NCBI RefSeq assembly: GCF_000024545.1
Contig: NC_013947.1
Span: 3,596,001 to 3,660,000 of the forward strand
Reading direction: 5' to 3'
DNA: 64,000 nt
From: Stackebrandtia nassauensis DSM 44728
GTDB taxonomy: Bacteria > Actinomycetota > Actinomycetes > Mycobacteriales > Micromonosporaceae
Part shown: positions 1-9,166 of the stretch, piece after piece
How positions within the stretch are numbered: the first letter of the stretch is position 1
Layout: each line of letters opens with the position of its first letter
Position numbers and translations under genes: made by a program
Notes under the pieces: generated by a model
Database searches by the model: none
What the model saw: only the letters and a program-made list of their open reading frames with translations
What the model was told of the DNA's origin: nothing

Positions 1-32
1 CGGGCGAAGGAGGACGGTGGTTGCTGCGTCAT
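1..32 (-). CDS. 5' end of a gene running off the left edge
   Basis: An ATG at 32-30 on the minus strand opens a frame that stays open to the edge; only ten codons are visible (MTQQPPSSFA). An AGGAG-type ribosome binding site lies about six bases upstream of the ATG. It follows the HEAT-like gene (stop at 85) on the same strand, so it may be the next gene of that unit. No function can be read from so short a piece. Confidence 0.45.
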   Translation of the reverse strand, partial: MTQQPPSSFA

Positions 33-84
33 GTGAACTCCTGGTCTCGATGGTCGGGTGGCAGTCGAAGCGATGGTGCGATCG

Positions 85-1317
85 TCAGTATGTCCGTTGT
101 GGTGGTGAGCCGGTGCCCAGCCTCGCCAGGTGTCGCACCGCGGGGTCTTCGTCGTCGAGCCGGGCTCGCAGCGCCGAGGTCACCCGGCGGTCGCGGAACC
201 GGCTGTCGGCCAGCAGTGAGGTGGCGTGGCGGCGGATCACGGCGTGGGGGTGTTCGGTGCCCGCGATGGCGACGGCGATGTCCTCGCGTCGCAGTTCGCG
301 CAGGCTTCGGCCCGGTGCCAGGTGTGCCTCGGCGAGTTCGGCGACCGGGGGCGAATGGTCCAGCAGGGCCGACAGCCGTCCGTAGTCCAGGGGCGCTTCG
401 GGGTTCGCGTAGTCCTGCCACGACAGGTAGGGACAGCACAGGCCCCTCGCGGCGGCGGGATCGGGCAGGCGCGCGTGCAGCCAGTCGCCGTCGCCCAACA
501 GCGCCAGGGCGTCGCTGGTCCGGCCGTCGCCTCGCCGTGCGCACTCGCGCAGGGCGTCGATCACCTCGGCGCGGGTGTCGCCGATGTGGGCGAGCAGTTT
601 CGGCACGCTCCACTGGTAGTCGTCTTGGGACAGTTGCGCGACCAGCGCGGGTACGGCGTCGCCGCCGATGGCGCGCAGACGTTCGAACGCCTCCTCGCTG
701 TTGATCGCGCCGTCGAACTCCCCCAGCCGGGACAGCAGGAACGGGATCCGTTGCGGCAGTGGCAGAGCGTCGATCCGCGCGCGTTCCCGCGCGTCGGCGT
801 CCTGGGACGGGAACAGTGACCGGAACGCGGCGGCACCGACGGCGCGACGTACCAGGTTCTCGAGGTCGGCGCAGTCGTGGTCGTAGAACATCACCACCAG
901 ATCCGGCGACACGCCCGGCAGACCGACGAGTTCGTCTCGGAGTTGTTTCGCCGTCCGCACCAGCATGGCGCGCAGGTTGCGTTCGTGATGGGCGAAGTCC
1001 GACGCCGAGGCCGTCGCCATCACGGCTTCGCCCTCGGCGATGGCCGCGGTCAGTTCACTCGTCTGGTAGTCGATGTCGTCGTCGGGCCAGTCGGCCGGAT
1101 TCCAGTCGGCGTCGTACAGGTCCCCCGCCGGGCGCGACGTGACCGGTTCGACCACCGCCGCCAGGCTGGGAAAGTGCACCTGTTCGCCGTCGACGTACAG
1201 GTTGAACAAGGCCACGGCCCGCAGGTGTCGGCCGGAGTCCGCGGCGGGTACCACGGTTCGCACCGTCGTGGCCGTGCACGCCAGCAGCAGCGGTCGCACG
1301 GCGTCCCAGATTCCCAT
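85..1317 (-). CDS. HEAT-repeat-like hypothetical protein
   Basis: A 410-residue soluble protein of unknown function. The first 160 residues contain phrases such as ALFNLYVDGEQVHFPSLAA and a long helical stretch, which loosely recall DUF4303-type domains. From about residue 190 to the end there are short paired helices rich in Ala, Leu and Arg (for example AIGGDAVPALVAQL and HAVIRRHATSLLADSRF) typical of HEAT-like repeats, which usually mediate protein contacts. There is no signal peptide or membrane segment. I chose the ATG at 1317; a TTG three codons upstream is also possible. The domain reading is tentative. Confidence 0.7.
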   Translation of the reverse strand: MGIWDAVRPLLLACTATTVRTVVPAADSGRHLRAVALFNLYVDGEQVHFPSLAAVVEPVTSRPAGDLYDADWNPADWPDDDIDYQTSELTAAIAEGEAVMATASASDFAHHERNLRAMLVRTAKQLRDELVGLPGVSPDLVVMFYDHDCADLENLVRRAVGAAAFRSLFPSQDADARERARIDALPLPQRIPFLLSRLGEFDGAINSEEAFERLRAIGGDAVPALVAQLSQDDYQWSVPKLLAHIGDTRAEVIDALRECARRGDGRTSDALALLGDGDWLHARLPDPAAARGLCCPYLSWQDYANPEAPLDYGRLSALLDHSPPVAELAEAHLAPGRSLRELRREDIAVAIAGTEHPHAVIRRHATSLLADSRFRDRRVTSALRARLDDEDPAVRHLARLGTGSPPQRTY

Positions 1318-1341
1318 GCGCGACAACGGTAGCAGCGCTGC

Positions 1342-1764
1342 TTAAGCGCCCAGGAACGTCAGCCGCACCTGGCGGCGCGGATTGTCGACATTGGTGTCGA
1401 TGAGGACGATCGACTGCCAGGTGCCCAGTGTCAGCGCACCCGACACCACCGGGACGGTGGCGTACGGGGCGACGAAACCCGGCAGGACGTGGTCGCGGCC
1501 GTGCCCGGGGGATCCGTGCGAATGCCGCCACCGGTCGTCGCGAGGCAGCAGGTGGTCGATGGCCGCCAGCAGGTCCGTGTCGCTGCCCGCGCCGGTCTCG
1601 ATGATGGCCAGGCCCGCCGTCGCGTGCGGCACGAACACGTTGAGCAGGCCGTTGTTGGCCCCGTGTTCGCGCAGGAACGACTCGCACTCCCCGCTGATAT
1701 CGCGCGCGGCCGCTTTGGTGCCGGTCGTCAGCTCCACCGTCAAGGTGTGGAAAACACCGCTCAT
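1342..1764 (-). CDS. yjbQ: YjbQ/UPF0047 family protein
   Basis: A 140-residue protein of the YjbQ (UPF0047) family, whose members show weak thiamine-phosphate synthase activity but whose real role is unsettled. The family signature is clear: HATAGLAI near residue 50, HSHGSPGHGRDHV near 85, and the closing LGTWQSIVLIDTNVDNPRR. The His-rich part is thought to bind a metal. The ATG at 1764 is preferred over a GTG six codons earlier because an AGGA lies nine bases before it. It lies 24 bases upstream of the HEAT-like gene on the same strand and diverges from the helicase gene. Confidence 0.88.
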   Translation of the reverse strand: MSGVFHTLTVELTTGTKAAARDISGECESFLREHGANNGLLNVFVPHATAGLAIIETGAGSDTDLLAAIDHLLPRDDRWRHSHGSPGHGRDHVLPGFVAPYATVPVVSGALTLGTWQSIVLIDTNVDNPRRQVRLTFLGA

Positions 1765-1823
1765 GAGCGTCGATCCTGCCACCTCGCGCGCGCCGCCCCC
1801 AAGCGACGGGGCACCATGATCGG

Positions 1824-4322
1824 GTGAATCTCGCCGACCGCTTCCCCGCCACGCCCGATCCCGACGCCATTTTCTCGGCGTTCACCGACTGGGCCGTGGA
1901 GGCGGGTTTCAGCCTGTACGACGCGCAGGAAGAAGCGGTCATGGAGATCGTGTCGGGAAACAACGTCATCGTGTCGACGCCGACGGGGTCCGGCAAGAGC
2001 CTCATCGCCGCCGGTGCTCACTTCGCGGCGCTGTCGGAGAACCGCACCAGTTTCTACACCGCGCCCATCAAGGCGTTGGTCAGCGAGAAGTTCTTCGACC
2101 TGTGCGAGCTGTTCGGCACCGACAACGTCGGCATGATGACCGGCGACGCCTCCGTCAACGCCGACGCCCCGCTGATCTGCTGCACCGCCGAGGTCCTGGC
2201 CAACATCGCGTTTCGCGACGGCGACTACGCCGACGTCGGGCAGGTCGTCATGGACGAGTTCCACTTCTACGCCGAACCCGACCGCGGCTGGGCCTGGCAG
2301 GTGCCGCTGCTGGAGCTGCCGCGCACCCAGTTCGTGCTCATGTCGGCGACGCTGGGCGACACGTCGTTCTTCGAGAAGGACCTCACCCGGCGCACCGGAC
2401 GCACCACCACGGCCATCACCTCGGGCACCCGGCCGGTGCCGCTGTACTACCGCTACTCCACCGAACCGTTGCAGCAGACCATCGAACTGCTGCTGCGCGA
2501 CGACAAGGCACCGGTCTACATTGTTCACTTCACGCAGGCCGCCGCGATGGAGCAGGCCTCGGCGCTGATGAGCATCAACGTGTGCACCAAGGAGGAGAAG
2601 GCCGCCATCAACGACCTGATCGGCGGTTTCCGGTTCACCACCAAGTTCGGGAAGATGCTGTCCCGGCTGGTCAAACACGGCATCGGCGTCCACCACGCCG
2701 GGATGCTGCCCAAGTACCGGCGCCTGGTCGAACGGCTCGCCCAGGCCGGGCTGCTGAAGATCATCTGCGGCACCGACACGCTCGGAGTCGGGGTCAACGT
2801 CCCGATCCGCACCGTCCTGTTCACCGGCCTGACCAAGTACGACGGCCAGCGCACCCGCAGGCTGCGCTCCCGCGAGTTCCACCAGATCGCGGGCCGGGCC
2901 GGGCGTGCCGGGTTCGACACCGAGGGGCTGGTGGTCGCGCAGGCCCCCGAGCACGTCATCGAGAACCAGAAGGCGATCACCAAGGCCGGTGACGACCCGA
3001 AGAAGCTGCGCAAGATCAAGAAGAAGTCCGCGCCGGAGGGGTTCGTCGGCTGGTCGGAGGAGACGTTCCAGAAGCTGCAGGAGTCGCCGCCCGAGCCGCT
3101 CACCAGCCGGTTCAGGGTGTCCAACGCGATGCTCATCAACGTCATCGCCCGACCCGGCAACGCCTTCGACGCGATGCGGTCGCTGTTGACCGACAACCAC
3201 GCGCCGCCGGGGATCCAGCGCAAGCTGATCTCCGAGGCGATCGCGATGTACCGGTCGCTGCTGGCGGCGGGCATCGTGGAGGAGCTGCCCGAACCCGACC
3301 GCACCGGACGCCGGCAGCGGCTCACCGTCGACCTGGACACGACGTTCGCGCTCAACCAGCCGCTGTCGCCGTTGGCGCTGGCCGCCTACGAACTGCTCGA
3401 CCCCGAGGACATCCACCATGGGCTCGACACCCTGAGCATCATCGAGGCCACTTTGGAGGACCCGCGGCAGGTGCTGGCCGCGCAGCAGTCCCGGGCCCGC
3501 GGCGAGGCGGTCGCGCAGATGAAGGCCGACGGCATCGAGTACGACGAGCGCGTCGAACGCGTCGCTGAGATCACCCATCCCAAGCCGCTGGAAGAGTTGC
3601 TGGAGGCCGCCTACGACGCCTACGGGCGCACCCATCCGTGGATCCGCGACCATCCGCTGCGGCCCAAGTCGGTGGCCCGGGACCTGTACGAACGCGCCAT
3701 GACCTTCGGCGAGTACATCGCCTTCTACGACCTGTCGCGTGCCGAGGGCATCGTGCTGCGGTACCTGGCCAGCGCCTACAAGGCCCTGGACCAGACGATC
3801 CCCGACGACGCCAAGACCGAGGAGATCCACGACCTGGTCGCGTGGCTGGGCGAGGTGGTGCGTCAGGTCGACTCCAGTCTGCTGGACGAATGGCAGCAAC
3901 TGTCCAACCCGAAGGACGACGAGGACACCGTCATCGTCCCCAAGGAGGCCTCCAGCGCCATCACCGCCAACGAGCGTGCCTTCACCGTCGCGGTCCGCAA
4001 CGCGATGTTCCGGCACGTGGAGCTGGCGGCCCTGGACCGTCCCGAGGAGCTGGCGGGACTGGAGACCGGTCTGTCCGTCGAGGACTGGGAGGCCGCCCTG
4101 GACGGGTATTTCGAGGCCCACGACGACATCGGTACCGGTGCGAACGCGCGCTCGGCGGCGATGCTGCTGATCGACAAGCAGCCGCACACCTGGCGGGTGT
4201 CGCAGATCGTGGACGATCCCGACGGCGACCACGACTGGCGCATCAACGCCGAGGTGGACCTGCCCGCCAGTGACGAGGCCGGACAGGTGGAGCTGACCAT
4301 CACGTCGATGGCGGCGATGTAG
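1824..4322 (+). CDS. Ski2-like DEAD/DEAH-box helicase with DUF3516 region
   Basis: An 832-residue superfamily 2 helicase, probably acting on RNA. Visible motifs in order are Walker A (TPTGSGKS, about residues 50-57), DEFH as motif II, SATLGD as motif III, and the C-terminal RecA-like motif VI HQIAGRAGRAGFD near residue 355. The long C-terminal half (about 400-832) matches the DUF3516 extension found in actinobacterial members. The start is a GTG. Its stop is immediately followed by the ATG of the next gene, so the two are probably cotranscribed. The in vivo substrate is unknown. Confidence 0.92.
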   Translation: MNLADRFPATPDPDAIFSAFTDWAVEAGFSLYDAQEEAVMEIVSGNNVIVSTPTGSGKSLIAAGAHFAALSENRTSFYTAPIKALVSEKFFDLCELFGTDNVGMMTGDASVNADAPLICCTAEVLANIAFRDGDYADVGQVVMDEFHFYAEPDRGWAWQVPLLELPRTQFVLMSATLGDTSFFEKDLTRRTGRTTTAITSGTRPVPLYYRYSTEPLQQTIELLLRDDKAPVYIVHFTQAAAMEQASALMSINVCTKEEKAAINDLIGGFRFTTKFGKMLSRLVKHGIGVHHAGMLPKYRRLVERLAQAGLLKIICGTDTLGVGVNVPIRTVLFTGLTKYDGQRTRRLRSREFHQIAGRAGRAGFDTEGLVVAQAPEHVIENQKAITKAGDDPKKLRKIKKKSAPEGFVGWSEETFQKLQESPPEPLTSRFRVSNAMLINVIARPGNAFDAMRSLLTDNHAPPGIQRKLISEAIAMYRSLLAAGIVEELPEPDRTGRRQRLTVDLDTTFALNQPLSPLALAAYELLDPEDIHHGLDTLSIIEATLEDPRQVLAAQQSRARGEAVAQMKADGIEYDERVERVAEITHPKPLEELLEAAYDAYGRTHPWIRDHPLRPKSVARDLYERAMTFGEYIAFYDLSRAEGIVLRYLASAYKALDQTIPDDAKTEEIHDLVAWLGEVVRQVDSSLLDEWQQLSNPKDDEDTVIVPKEASSAITANERAFTVAVRNAMFRHVELAALDRPEELAGLETGLSVEDWEAALDGYFEAHDDIGTGANARSAAMLLIDKQPHTWRVSQIVDDPDGDHDWRINAEVDLPASDEAGQVELTITSMAAM

Positions 4323-5171
4323 ATGGGTAACTCCTCGCCCGGCGGTTACCGCATGCCCGCCGGTATCGGCCCCGCTGATGCCTCTTTGGCCGCGTCGGGG
4401 AAGCGGTTCAAGATCGCCGGATACGTCATCGGTGCTTTCGTGCTGGTCATCATGCCGTACCTCGCCGTGGAGAACGTCGCCAAGGAGGGTGGTTCGACCG
4501 GCGACATGATCGGCTATATCGCGTTGGGCTACGGGTGCGGGCTGCCGTTGTTCGCCGGACTGCCGTGGCTGGTGGGGTTCACCCGCGACAAGCAGGCCCG
4601 GCAGTGCCTGTACCTCAACGGAACCCAGCTGACCGTGGTCGGTCTGGTGGGGGCCGCGCGCGCCAACGTGTTCGACCTGTCGCGGACCCGGATGCGGCTG
4701 GAGCTGGTCGGCGGGCAACGCAGCGACAACGCCACCCAGCAGTTGGCCGAGGGCAAGCGGACGCTGGTGGCCAACCGGGACAACCAGATCAACCGCAGTC
4801 CGCTGGCCGGGGTCAACCTGGGGCCGCTGCCCGCGCAGTACTTCGTGCCGTTCCATCCGGTGCTGATCCTGTTTCGCGAGGACGACTTCCAGATCCCAGT
4901 GGAGTTGTGTCATGTGGCCAGTCGGCACATGCGCGACCCGCGAGAGACCATGATGCTGGCCGAGGCCATCCGGTACAACCCGGATCCGGCGGCGCAGTAT
5001 GTCGCGGGCCAGCTGCGCACGATCGCGCGGTGGCGGTGGCTGCCGCACATCACCGCCGCCCAGCCCCACGCCGTCCCGGCCACGCCCCTCGACTATCCGA
5101 TGACCGCGCCGGTCATCCCCACGCCGGTGCAGGCCGGGCAGCCGTCGCCGGAGATCCAGATCCAGCCGTAG
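4323..5171 (+). CDS. Hypothetical membrane protein
   Basis: A 282-residue protein with two hydrophobic segments near the N-terminus (about residues 30-50 and 62-88), a central hydrophilic domain, and a Pro-rich C-terminal tail (from about 240). I do not recognise the family. The ATG directly abuts the TAG of the helicase gene, so translation is probably coupled. The topology suggests a membrane anchor with a cytoplasmic domain. A functional link to the helicase is suggested only by adjacency. Confidence 0.72.
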   Translation: MGNSSPGGYRMPAGIGPADASLAASGKRFKIAGYVIGAFVLVIMPYLAVENVAKEGGSTGDMIGYIALGYGCGLPLFAGLPWLVGFTRDKQARQCLYLNGTQLTVVGLVGAARANVFDLSRTRMRLELVGGQRSDNATQQLAEGKRTLVANRDNQINRSPLAGVNLGPLPAQYFVPFHPVLILFREDDFQIPVELCHVASRHMRDPRETMMLAEAIRYNPDPAAQYVAGQLRTIARWRWLPHITAAQPHAVPATPLDYPMTAPVIPTPVQAGQPSPEIQIQP

Positions 5172-5180
5172 CCGTCGGGG

Positions 5181-6059
5181 TCACCGTTTCGCCAGGTTGA
5201 GGATCAGCGTCGCGATGTCGTCGGGCGCGGTTTCGGCCATGAAGTGGCCCGCCCGGGTGGTGAAGTGCTCCAGGTCGGCGGCCCAGGGCCGCCAGGTCGC
5301 GGCCGCGTCGAAGCCGAGCTGCTGACCCCAGTCCTGCTGGATGACCGTCACCGGCATGGCCAGTCGGTTACCGGCGTCGAGATCGGCCTGGTCGTGTTCG
5401 ATGTCGATGGTCGCGGTGGCCCGGACGTCGGCGACGATCGAGTCCACCGCCTGGCGGCTGGCGTTCAGGTATTCGGCGCGCACGTCGGCCGGGATCGCGT
5501 CGGGTCCGGTGTTCCACGCGTCGAGGAAGAACCCGAAGAAGGCGTCGCTGCTGTTGGCGATCATCTGCTCGGGAAGGCCGACCGGCTGCGCCATCAGGTA
5601 CAGATGGAAGGCCACCGCCGCGTTGACTCCCTGAAGGACGTTCCACGTGTCCAAAGTCGGCAGGATGTCGAGGATTCCCAGCTGGCTGACGCGATTCGGG
5701 TGGTCCAGTCCCGCGCGGAAGGCGACGTGGGCGCCGCGATCGTGGCCGACGAGGGTGAACCGGTCGATGCCCAGCGCGTCGGCCAGGCCGACGATGTCGG
5801 CGGCCATGGTGCGCTTGGAGTAGGTGTCCGGGTCGAGTGCGGCGGGTTTGGCGCTGGCGCCGTAGCCGCGAAGGTCGGGCGCGATCACGGTGTGGTGTTC
5901 GGCGAGTACGGGAGCCACGTGCCGCCACATCAGGTGGGTCTGCGGGAAGCCGTGCAGCAGGATGATCGCGGGGCCGTCGCCGCCGACAGCCGCGTTGAGG
6001 CTGACGCCGTCGGCGACGTCGATCGCTTTGGTGTCGAATCCCGGGATGGTGATGGTCAT
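5181..6059 (-). CDS. Alpha/beta hydrolase, haloacetate dehalogenase-like
   Basis: A 292-residue alpha/beta-hydrolase. It shows the oxyanion motif LLHGFPQTHLMW, the nucleophile elbow GHDRGAHVAF with Asp as nucleophile, and a C-terminal RAGHFMAE with the catalytic His. An Asp nucleophile in GHDRGA is typical of haloacetate/fluoroacetate dehalogenases and epoxide hydrolases rather than of Ser esterases. The substrate cannot be fixed from sequence. The ATG at 6059 is chosen because AAGGAG lies seven bases upstream; 19 extra codons upstream look spurious. It diverges from the BTAD regulator gene at 6178, which may control it. Confidence 0.85.
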   Translation of the reverse strand: MTITIPGFDTKAIDVADGVSLNAAVGGDGPAIILLHGFPQTHLMWRHVAPVLAEHHTVIAPDLRGYGASAKPAALDPDTYSKRTMAADIVGLADALGIDRFTLVGHDRGAHVAFRAGLDHPNRVSQLGILDILPTLDTWNVLQGVNAAVAFHLYLMAQPVGLPEQMIANSSDAFFGFFLDAWNTGPDAIPADVRAEYLNASRQAVDSIVADVRATATIDIEHDQADLDAGNRLAMPVTVIQQDWGQQLGFDAAATWRPWAADLEHFTTRAGHFMAETAPDDIATLILNLAKR

Positions 6060-6177
6060 CGTCGTCTCCTTGAGTCGGGCCGCTGACGTTTCGGCGGCGG
6101 GAACGCTTCCGAGCATCCGGCGAGCGGATTAGCAGTGGATCAGCGACGAACGGCGCGGCATCGACGACAATCGGCGG

Positions 6178-8121
6178 GTGGACATCCTCATCAAGGTGCT
6201 GGGGCCGGTGCGGGTCACCGACGCGGCGGGCGGTCCGGTCGCGGTGGGCAGTCAGCGGCGGCGTGAGCTGCTGGGTCGGCTGGTGGCCGCCGGGGGCCGC
6301 GCGGTGTCGCTGCGGGCGCTCGTCGAGGACCTGTGGGACGACCCGCCGTCCACGGCCACCGGCACGGTGCGCACCTTCGTGTCGGAGCTGCGGCGCGCGT
6401 TGGAGCCGCAGCGTTCGCCGCGGGGCCGCTCACGGCTCATCGAGACCGTCGGCACCGGGTACGCGCTGCGGGTGCCGCGCGAGCGCGTGGACGCGCACCG
6501 GTTCGAGGACACGCTGCGCGCCGCCCGGGATCAGTCCGGTCAGGACGCGGCTGCCGCGCTGACCGACGCGATCGCTTGGTGGGACGGCGAACCGTACGCC
6601 GATCTCGACGCCTCGGCGTGGGTGGTCCGCGAGCGCGCCCGGCTGGGCGAGCTTCACCTCCAGGCGGTCGAGTTGCGCGCGCGGGCGGTGATCGACCTGG
6701 GGCGCGGCGAGTCGCTGGTGGCGGAGCTGGAGGCGTTCGCGGCCTCGCATCCGTGGCGCGAGCACGCCTGGGTGTTGCTGTCCCACGCCCTGTACCAGGC
6801 CGACCGGCAGGTCGACGCACTGTCCACACTGCGCACGGCTCGGGAGCGGCTGCTGGACAGGTTCGGGTTGGAGTCGGCGGCCGGTCTCGACGATCTCGAA
6901 CGTGACATCCTGCGTCACGCCGCGCACCTGGCGCCCGCCGCCCGCGACGGCAACCGGCTGGGGCTGCTCACCCGCACCGAGGCGAGCGGGACCTACTCCC
7001 GGCTGCGCGCCATGAGCACTGTGGCCAGTGCGGCGGCGATCACCGGCGGCACCAACCTGGTGCTGGCCCAGCGGCAACGCGCGGCGGCCGTCGCCGAGGC
7101 CGAGCGCACCGACGACCCCGATCTCACCGCTCGTGTCATCGCCGCCTACGACGTCCCGGCCGTGTGGTCGCGCGCCGACGATCCCGAACAGTCGCGGGCG
7201 CTGGTTGCGACGACCCGGCGCACTCTGCTGCGGCTCGGGTCGGACGCCCCCGCGGCGCTTCGGGCGCGGCTGCTGGCCACCGTCGCGCTGGAACACCGGG
7301 GGTCGCGCGACGCGTGGGCCGCCGAGGCCGCGCGCGAAGCCGAGCGCATCGCCCGCGACCTGTCCGACCCGAACGTGCTGGTGCTGGCGCTCAACGGCCG
7401 GTTCATGCAGTCCTTCCAGCGTCCGGGAAACACCGCCGAACGCGACGCCATCGCCAGTGAACTCATCGCGGTGTCCACTCGGCACGATCTGGCGACGTTC
7501 GAGATCCTCGGTCACCTCATCAAGATCCAGGTCGGCGCGGCGCTGGGCGACATCGATACCGCCGAGCGCCATGTCGCGGCGGCCGAGCGGCTGGCCGACG
7601 TCCACGAGACGCCGCTGGTTCGCGTCCTGACCGCCGCCTTCGCCGCGATGCGACTGGCGCAGGCGTCCGGCGATCCCGCCGAGGCCGCGCGGGCGTACCG
7701 GGCTGTGGCTACGGAACTGGCGGGTGCCGGTATGCCCGGGGTGGAGGCCGGGATGTTCCCGCTCGCGCTGTTGTCGTTGCGGTTGCGGCACGGGCGGCCC
7801 GCGCCGGTGGATCCGGATCTCGACAGGGGTCCCTATCGTGCCTGGGTGCAGCCGCTCATCGATCTCGCGCGGGACGACCCGTCGGCGGCGCGCCGGTCGG
7901 CTGCCGCGTTGCCCGAACCGGCCGCCGACCACCTGTACGACGCGCTGTGGGCGGTCACCGCACATACCGCGATCCGCTTGGAGGACGCGTCGCTGGCGGC
8001 TCGGGCCCGCGAGGCGCTGGACCCGTTGCGGGGCCAGATCGCGGGCGGGACAACGGCTATCGTCAGTTTCGGACCGGTGGATGACATCCTGGCCGAGCTC
8101 GACGCGCATCGCGGGTCATGA
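6178..8121 (+). CDS. BTAD-domain (SARP/AfsR-type) transcriptional regulator
   Basis: A 647-residue regulator. Residues 1-100 form an OmpR-like winged helix (TVRTFVSELRRALEP is the recognition region), followed by a bacterial transcriptional activation domain to about residue 250. The rest is Ala/Arg-rich helical sequence resembling TPR-like sensor domains. There is no P-loop, so it lacks the NB-ARC ATPase of AfsR. The start is a GTG. It is divergent from the alpha/beta hydrolase with a 118-nt shared upstream region, suggesting it regulates that gene. Its 3' end overlaps the DUF488 gene by 6 nt on the opposite strand. Confidence 0.85.
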   Translation: MDILIKVLGPVRVTDAAGGPVAVGSQRRRELLGRLVAAGGRAVSLRALVEDLWDDPPSTATGTVRTFVSELRRALEPQRSPRGRSRLIETVGTGYALRVPRERVDAHRFEDTLRAARDQSGQDAAAALTDAIAWWDGEPYADLDASAWVVRERARLGELHLQAVELRARAVIDLGRGESLVAELEAFAASHPWREHAWVLLSHALYQADRQVDALSTLRTARERLLDRFGLESAAGLDDLERDILRHAAHLAPAARDGNRLGLLTRTEASGTYSRLRAMSTVASAAAITGGTNLVLAQRQRAAAVAEAERTDDPDLTARVIAAYDVPAVWSRADDPEQSRALVATTRRTLLRLGSDAPAALRARLLATVALEHRGSRDAWAAEAAREAERIARDLSDPNVLVLALNGRFMQSFQRPGNTAERDAIASELIAVSTRHDLATFEILGHLIKIQVGAALGDIDTAERHVAAAERLADVHETPLVRVLTAAFAAMRLAQASGDPAEAARAYRAVATELAGAGMPGVEAGMFPLALLSLRLRHGRPAPVDPDLDRGPYRAWVQPLIDLARDDPSAARRSAAALPEPAADHLYDALWAVTAHTAIRLEDASLAARAREALDPLRGQIAGGTTAIVSFGPVDDILAELDAHRGS

Positions 8122-8601
8122 CGGGCGCAGGTGCTCGATCGTGACGTCTTGCGTCTCGGCCAGCAGCCGCGCGATCAGTGAACGGTGGCACGCCTCCGGG
8201 TCGCGCTCCACACAGAACAGTGCCCCGGTTCCGTGGCTCGGCAGCGCCGACACGATCGGTGCCAGGTCGGCGCCGTCGAGGATCTCGGCCGTGTAGCGGC
8301 GAATGTACTCATCGGCCAGTTCGCGGCGCGAGCGTTTCCCGACGCTGTTGCGATCGTCCTCGGCGTACTGAAGTCGGCGCAGCTCCGTGGTGGGGGCGAG
8401 CTCGGGATGGTGTTCGTAGGCGATTCCGGCCTCGGCCAGGGCCGCCTGCAACCGTTGCGAGTTCGCCCAGGCGTACTCGGATCCGCGGACACCACGCCGC
8501 TGCCGGACGTCGAACAACACCCGCACGTCGGCGTGGCGCAGCCGCTGTAGGAAGGACTCGGCGTCGAAGTCGTAGACGCCGATCGTCACCAGTTTGCCCA
8601 T
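8116..8601 (-). CDS. DUF488 family protein
   Basis: A 161-residue DUF488 protein. The family pattern is visible: an N-terminal TIGVYDFDAESFLQRL, then LFDVRQRRGVRGSEYAWA, and a conserved CVERDPEACHRSLIA near residue 130. That Cys/His motif is diagnostic. The molecular function of DUF488 is unknown, though a role in nucleic acid or redox chemistry has been proposed. The start is an ATG. The gene ends inside the last codons of the convergent BTAD gene, and the next gene upstream, a RidA member, is also on the minus strand. Confidence 0.85.
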   Translation of the reverse strand: MGKLVTIGVYDFDAESFLQRLRHADVRVLFDVRQRRGVRGSEYAWANSQRLQAALAEAGIAYEHHPELAPTTELRRLQYAEDDRNSVGKRSRRELADEYIRRYTAEILDGADLAPIVSALPSHGTGALFCVERDPEACHRSLIARLLAETQDVTIEHLRPS

Positions 8602-8672
8602 CGATTCTCACCTGTCTGCCTGCTGCTCGTGCCAGTGTGCCTGGCACGAGCAGCCGAGGCGTCGAAGTCGCG

Positions 8673-9068
8673 TTACGCGACGGCGGTTCCCTCCAGTTCG
8701 ATCAGCTGACCGGGGATCGCCAGCCGGGTCACCCCGAGCATCGTGGTCGTCGGTGCCACCCCGGCGGCGCCCAACCGGGACGCCAGCACGCCGTAGTGCT
8801 GGAACAGCAGATCGACGTCGGTGGTGTAGACGTTGAGCCGCACCAGGTTGGCCAGCGACATGTCGGCCTCGGCGAGTACGGCCTCCAGGTTGTCGATGCT
8901 CAGCGCCAGCTGGGCGGCCATGTCGCCGTCGTGCTGCGGCTTGCCGTCGTCGCTCATCGCGGTCTGCCCGGAGCAGTACAGGGTCCGGGTGTGCCCGGAG
9001 ACGACCTCACCCTGGTTGAACCCCATTTCCACCGACCACTGCACCGGGTTGACCGCTGTTCGTTCCAT
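8673..9068 (-). CDS. RidA/YjgF family protein
   Basis: A 131-residue Rid protein. RidA-type proteins hydrolyse reactive enamine/imine intermediates to ketones. The typical order is present: a GEVVSGHTRTLYCSGQTA strand, QLALSIDNLEAVLAEADMSLANLVRLNVYTTD in the middle, and a C-terminal LIELEGTAVA. The active-site Arg of archetypal RidA (usually RNC or xxRxxVxxxxLP context) is not in its usual form, so this may be a Rid4-7 subgroup member. I took the ATG at 9068, with a GGAG eleven bases upstream. It is divergent from the WYL regulator at 9167, its probable controller. Confidence 0.85.
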   Translation of the reverse strand: MERTAVNPVQWSVEMGFNQGEVVSGHTRTLYCSGQTAMSDDGKPQHDGDMAAQLALSIDNLEAVLAEADMSLANLVRLNVYTTDVDLLFQHYGVLASRLGAAGVAPTTTMLGVTRLAIPGQLIELEGTAVA

Positions 9069-9166
9069 TGCCACTTGTGCTCCATTCGAGTCGTTTGACG
9101 CTGTCGGCAACAAGCCTCACAACAAATCACGACATCTTGTGTCATGTATTCCGATAGACTTTTCGG

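Noticed and set aside
1761-5069. A very long open frame antisense to the helicase gene
   Set aside because: It is a codon-bias artefact: the sense strand encodes an intact helicase with all motifs, while the antisense product is low-complexity Gly/Arg/His/Gln-rich and has no domain.
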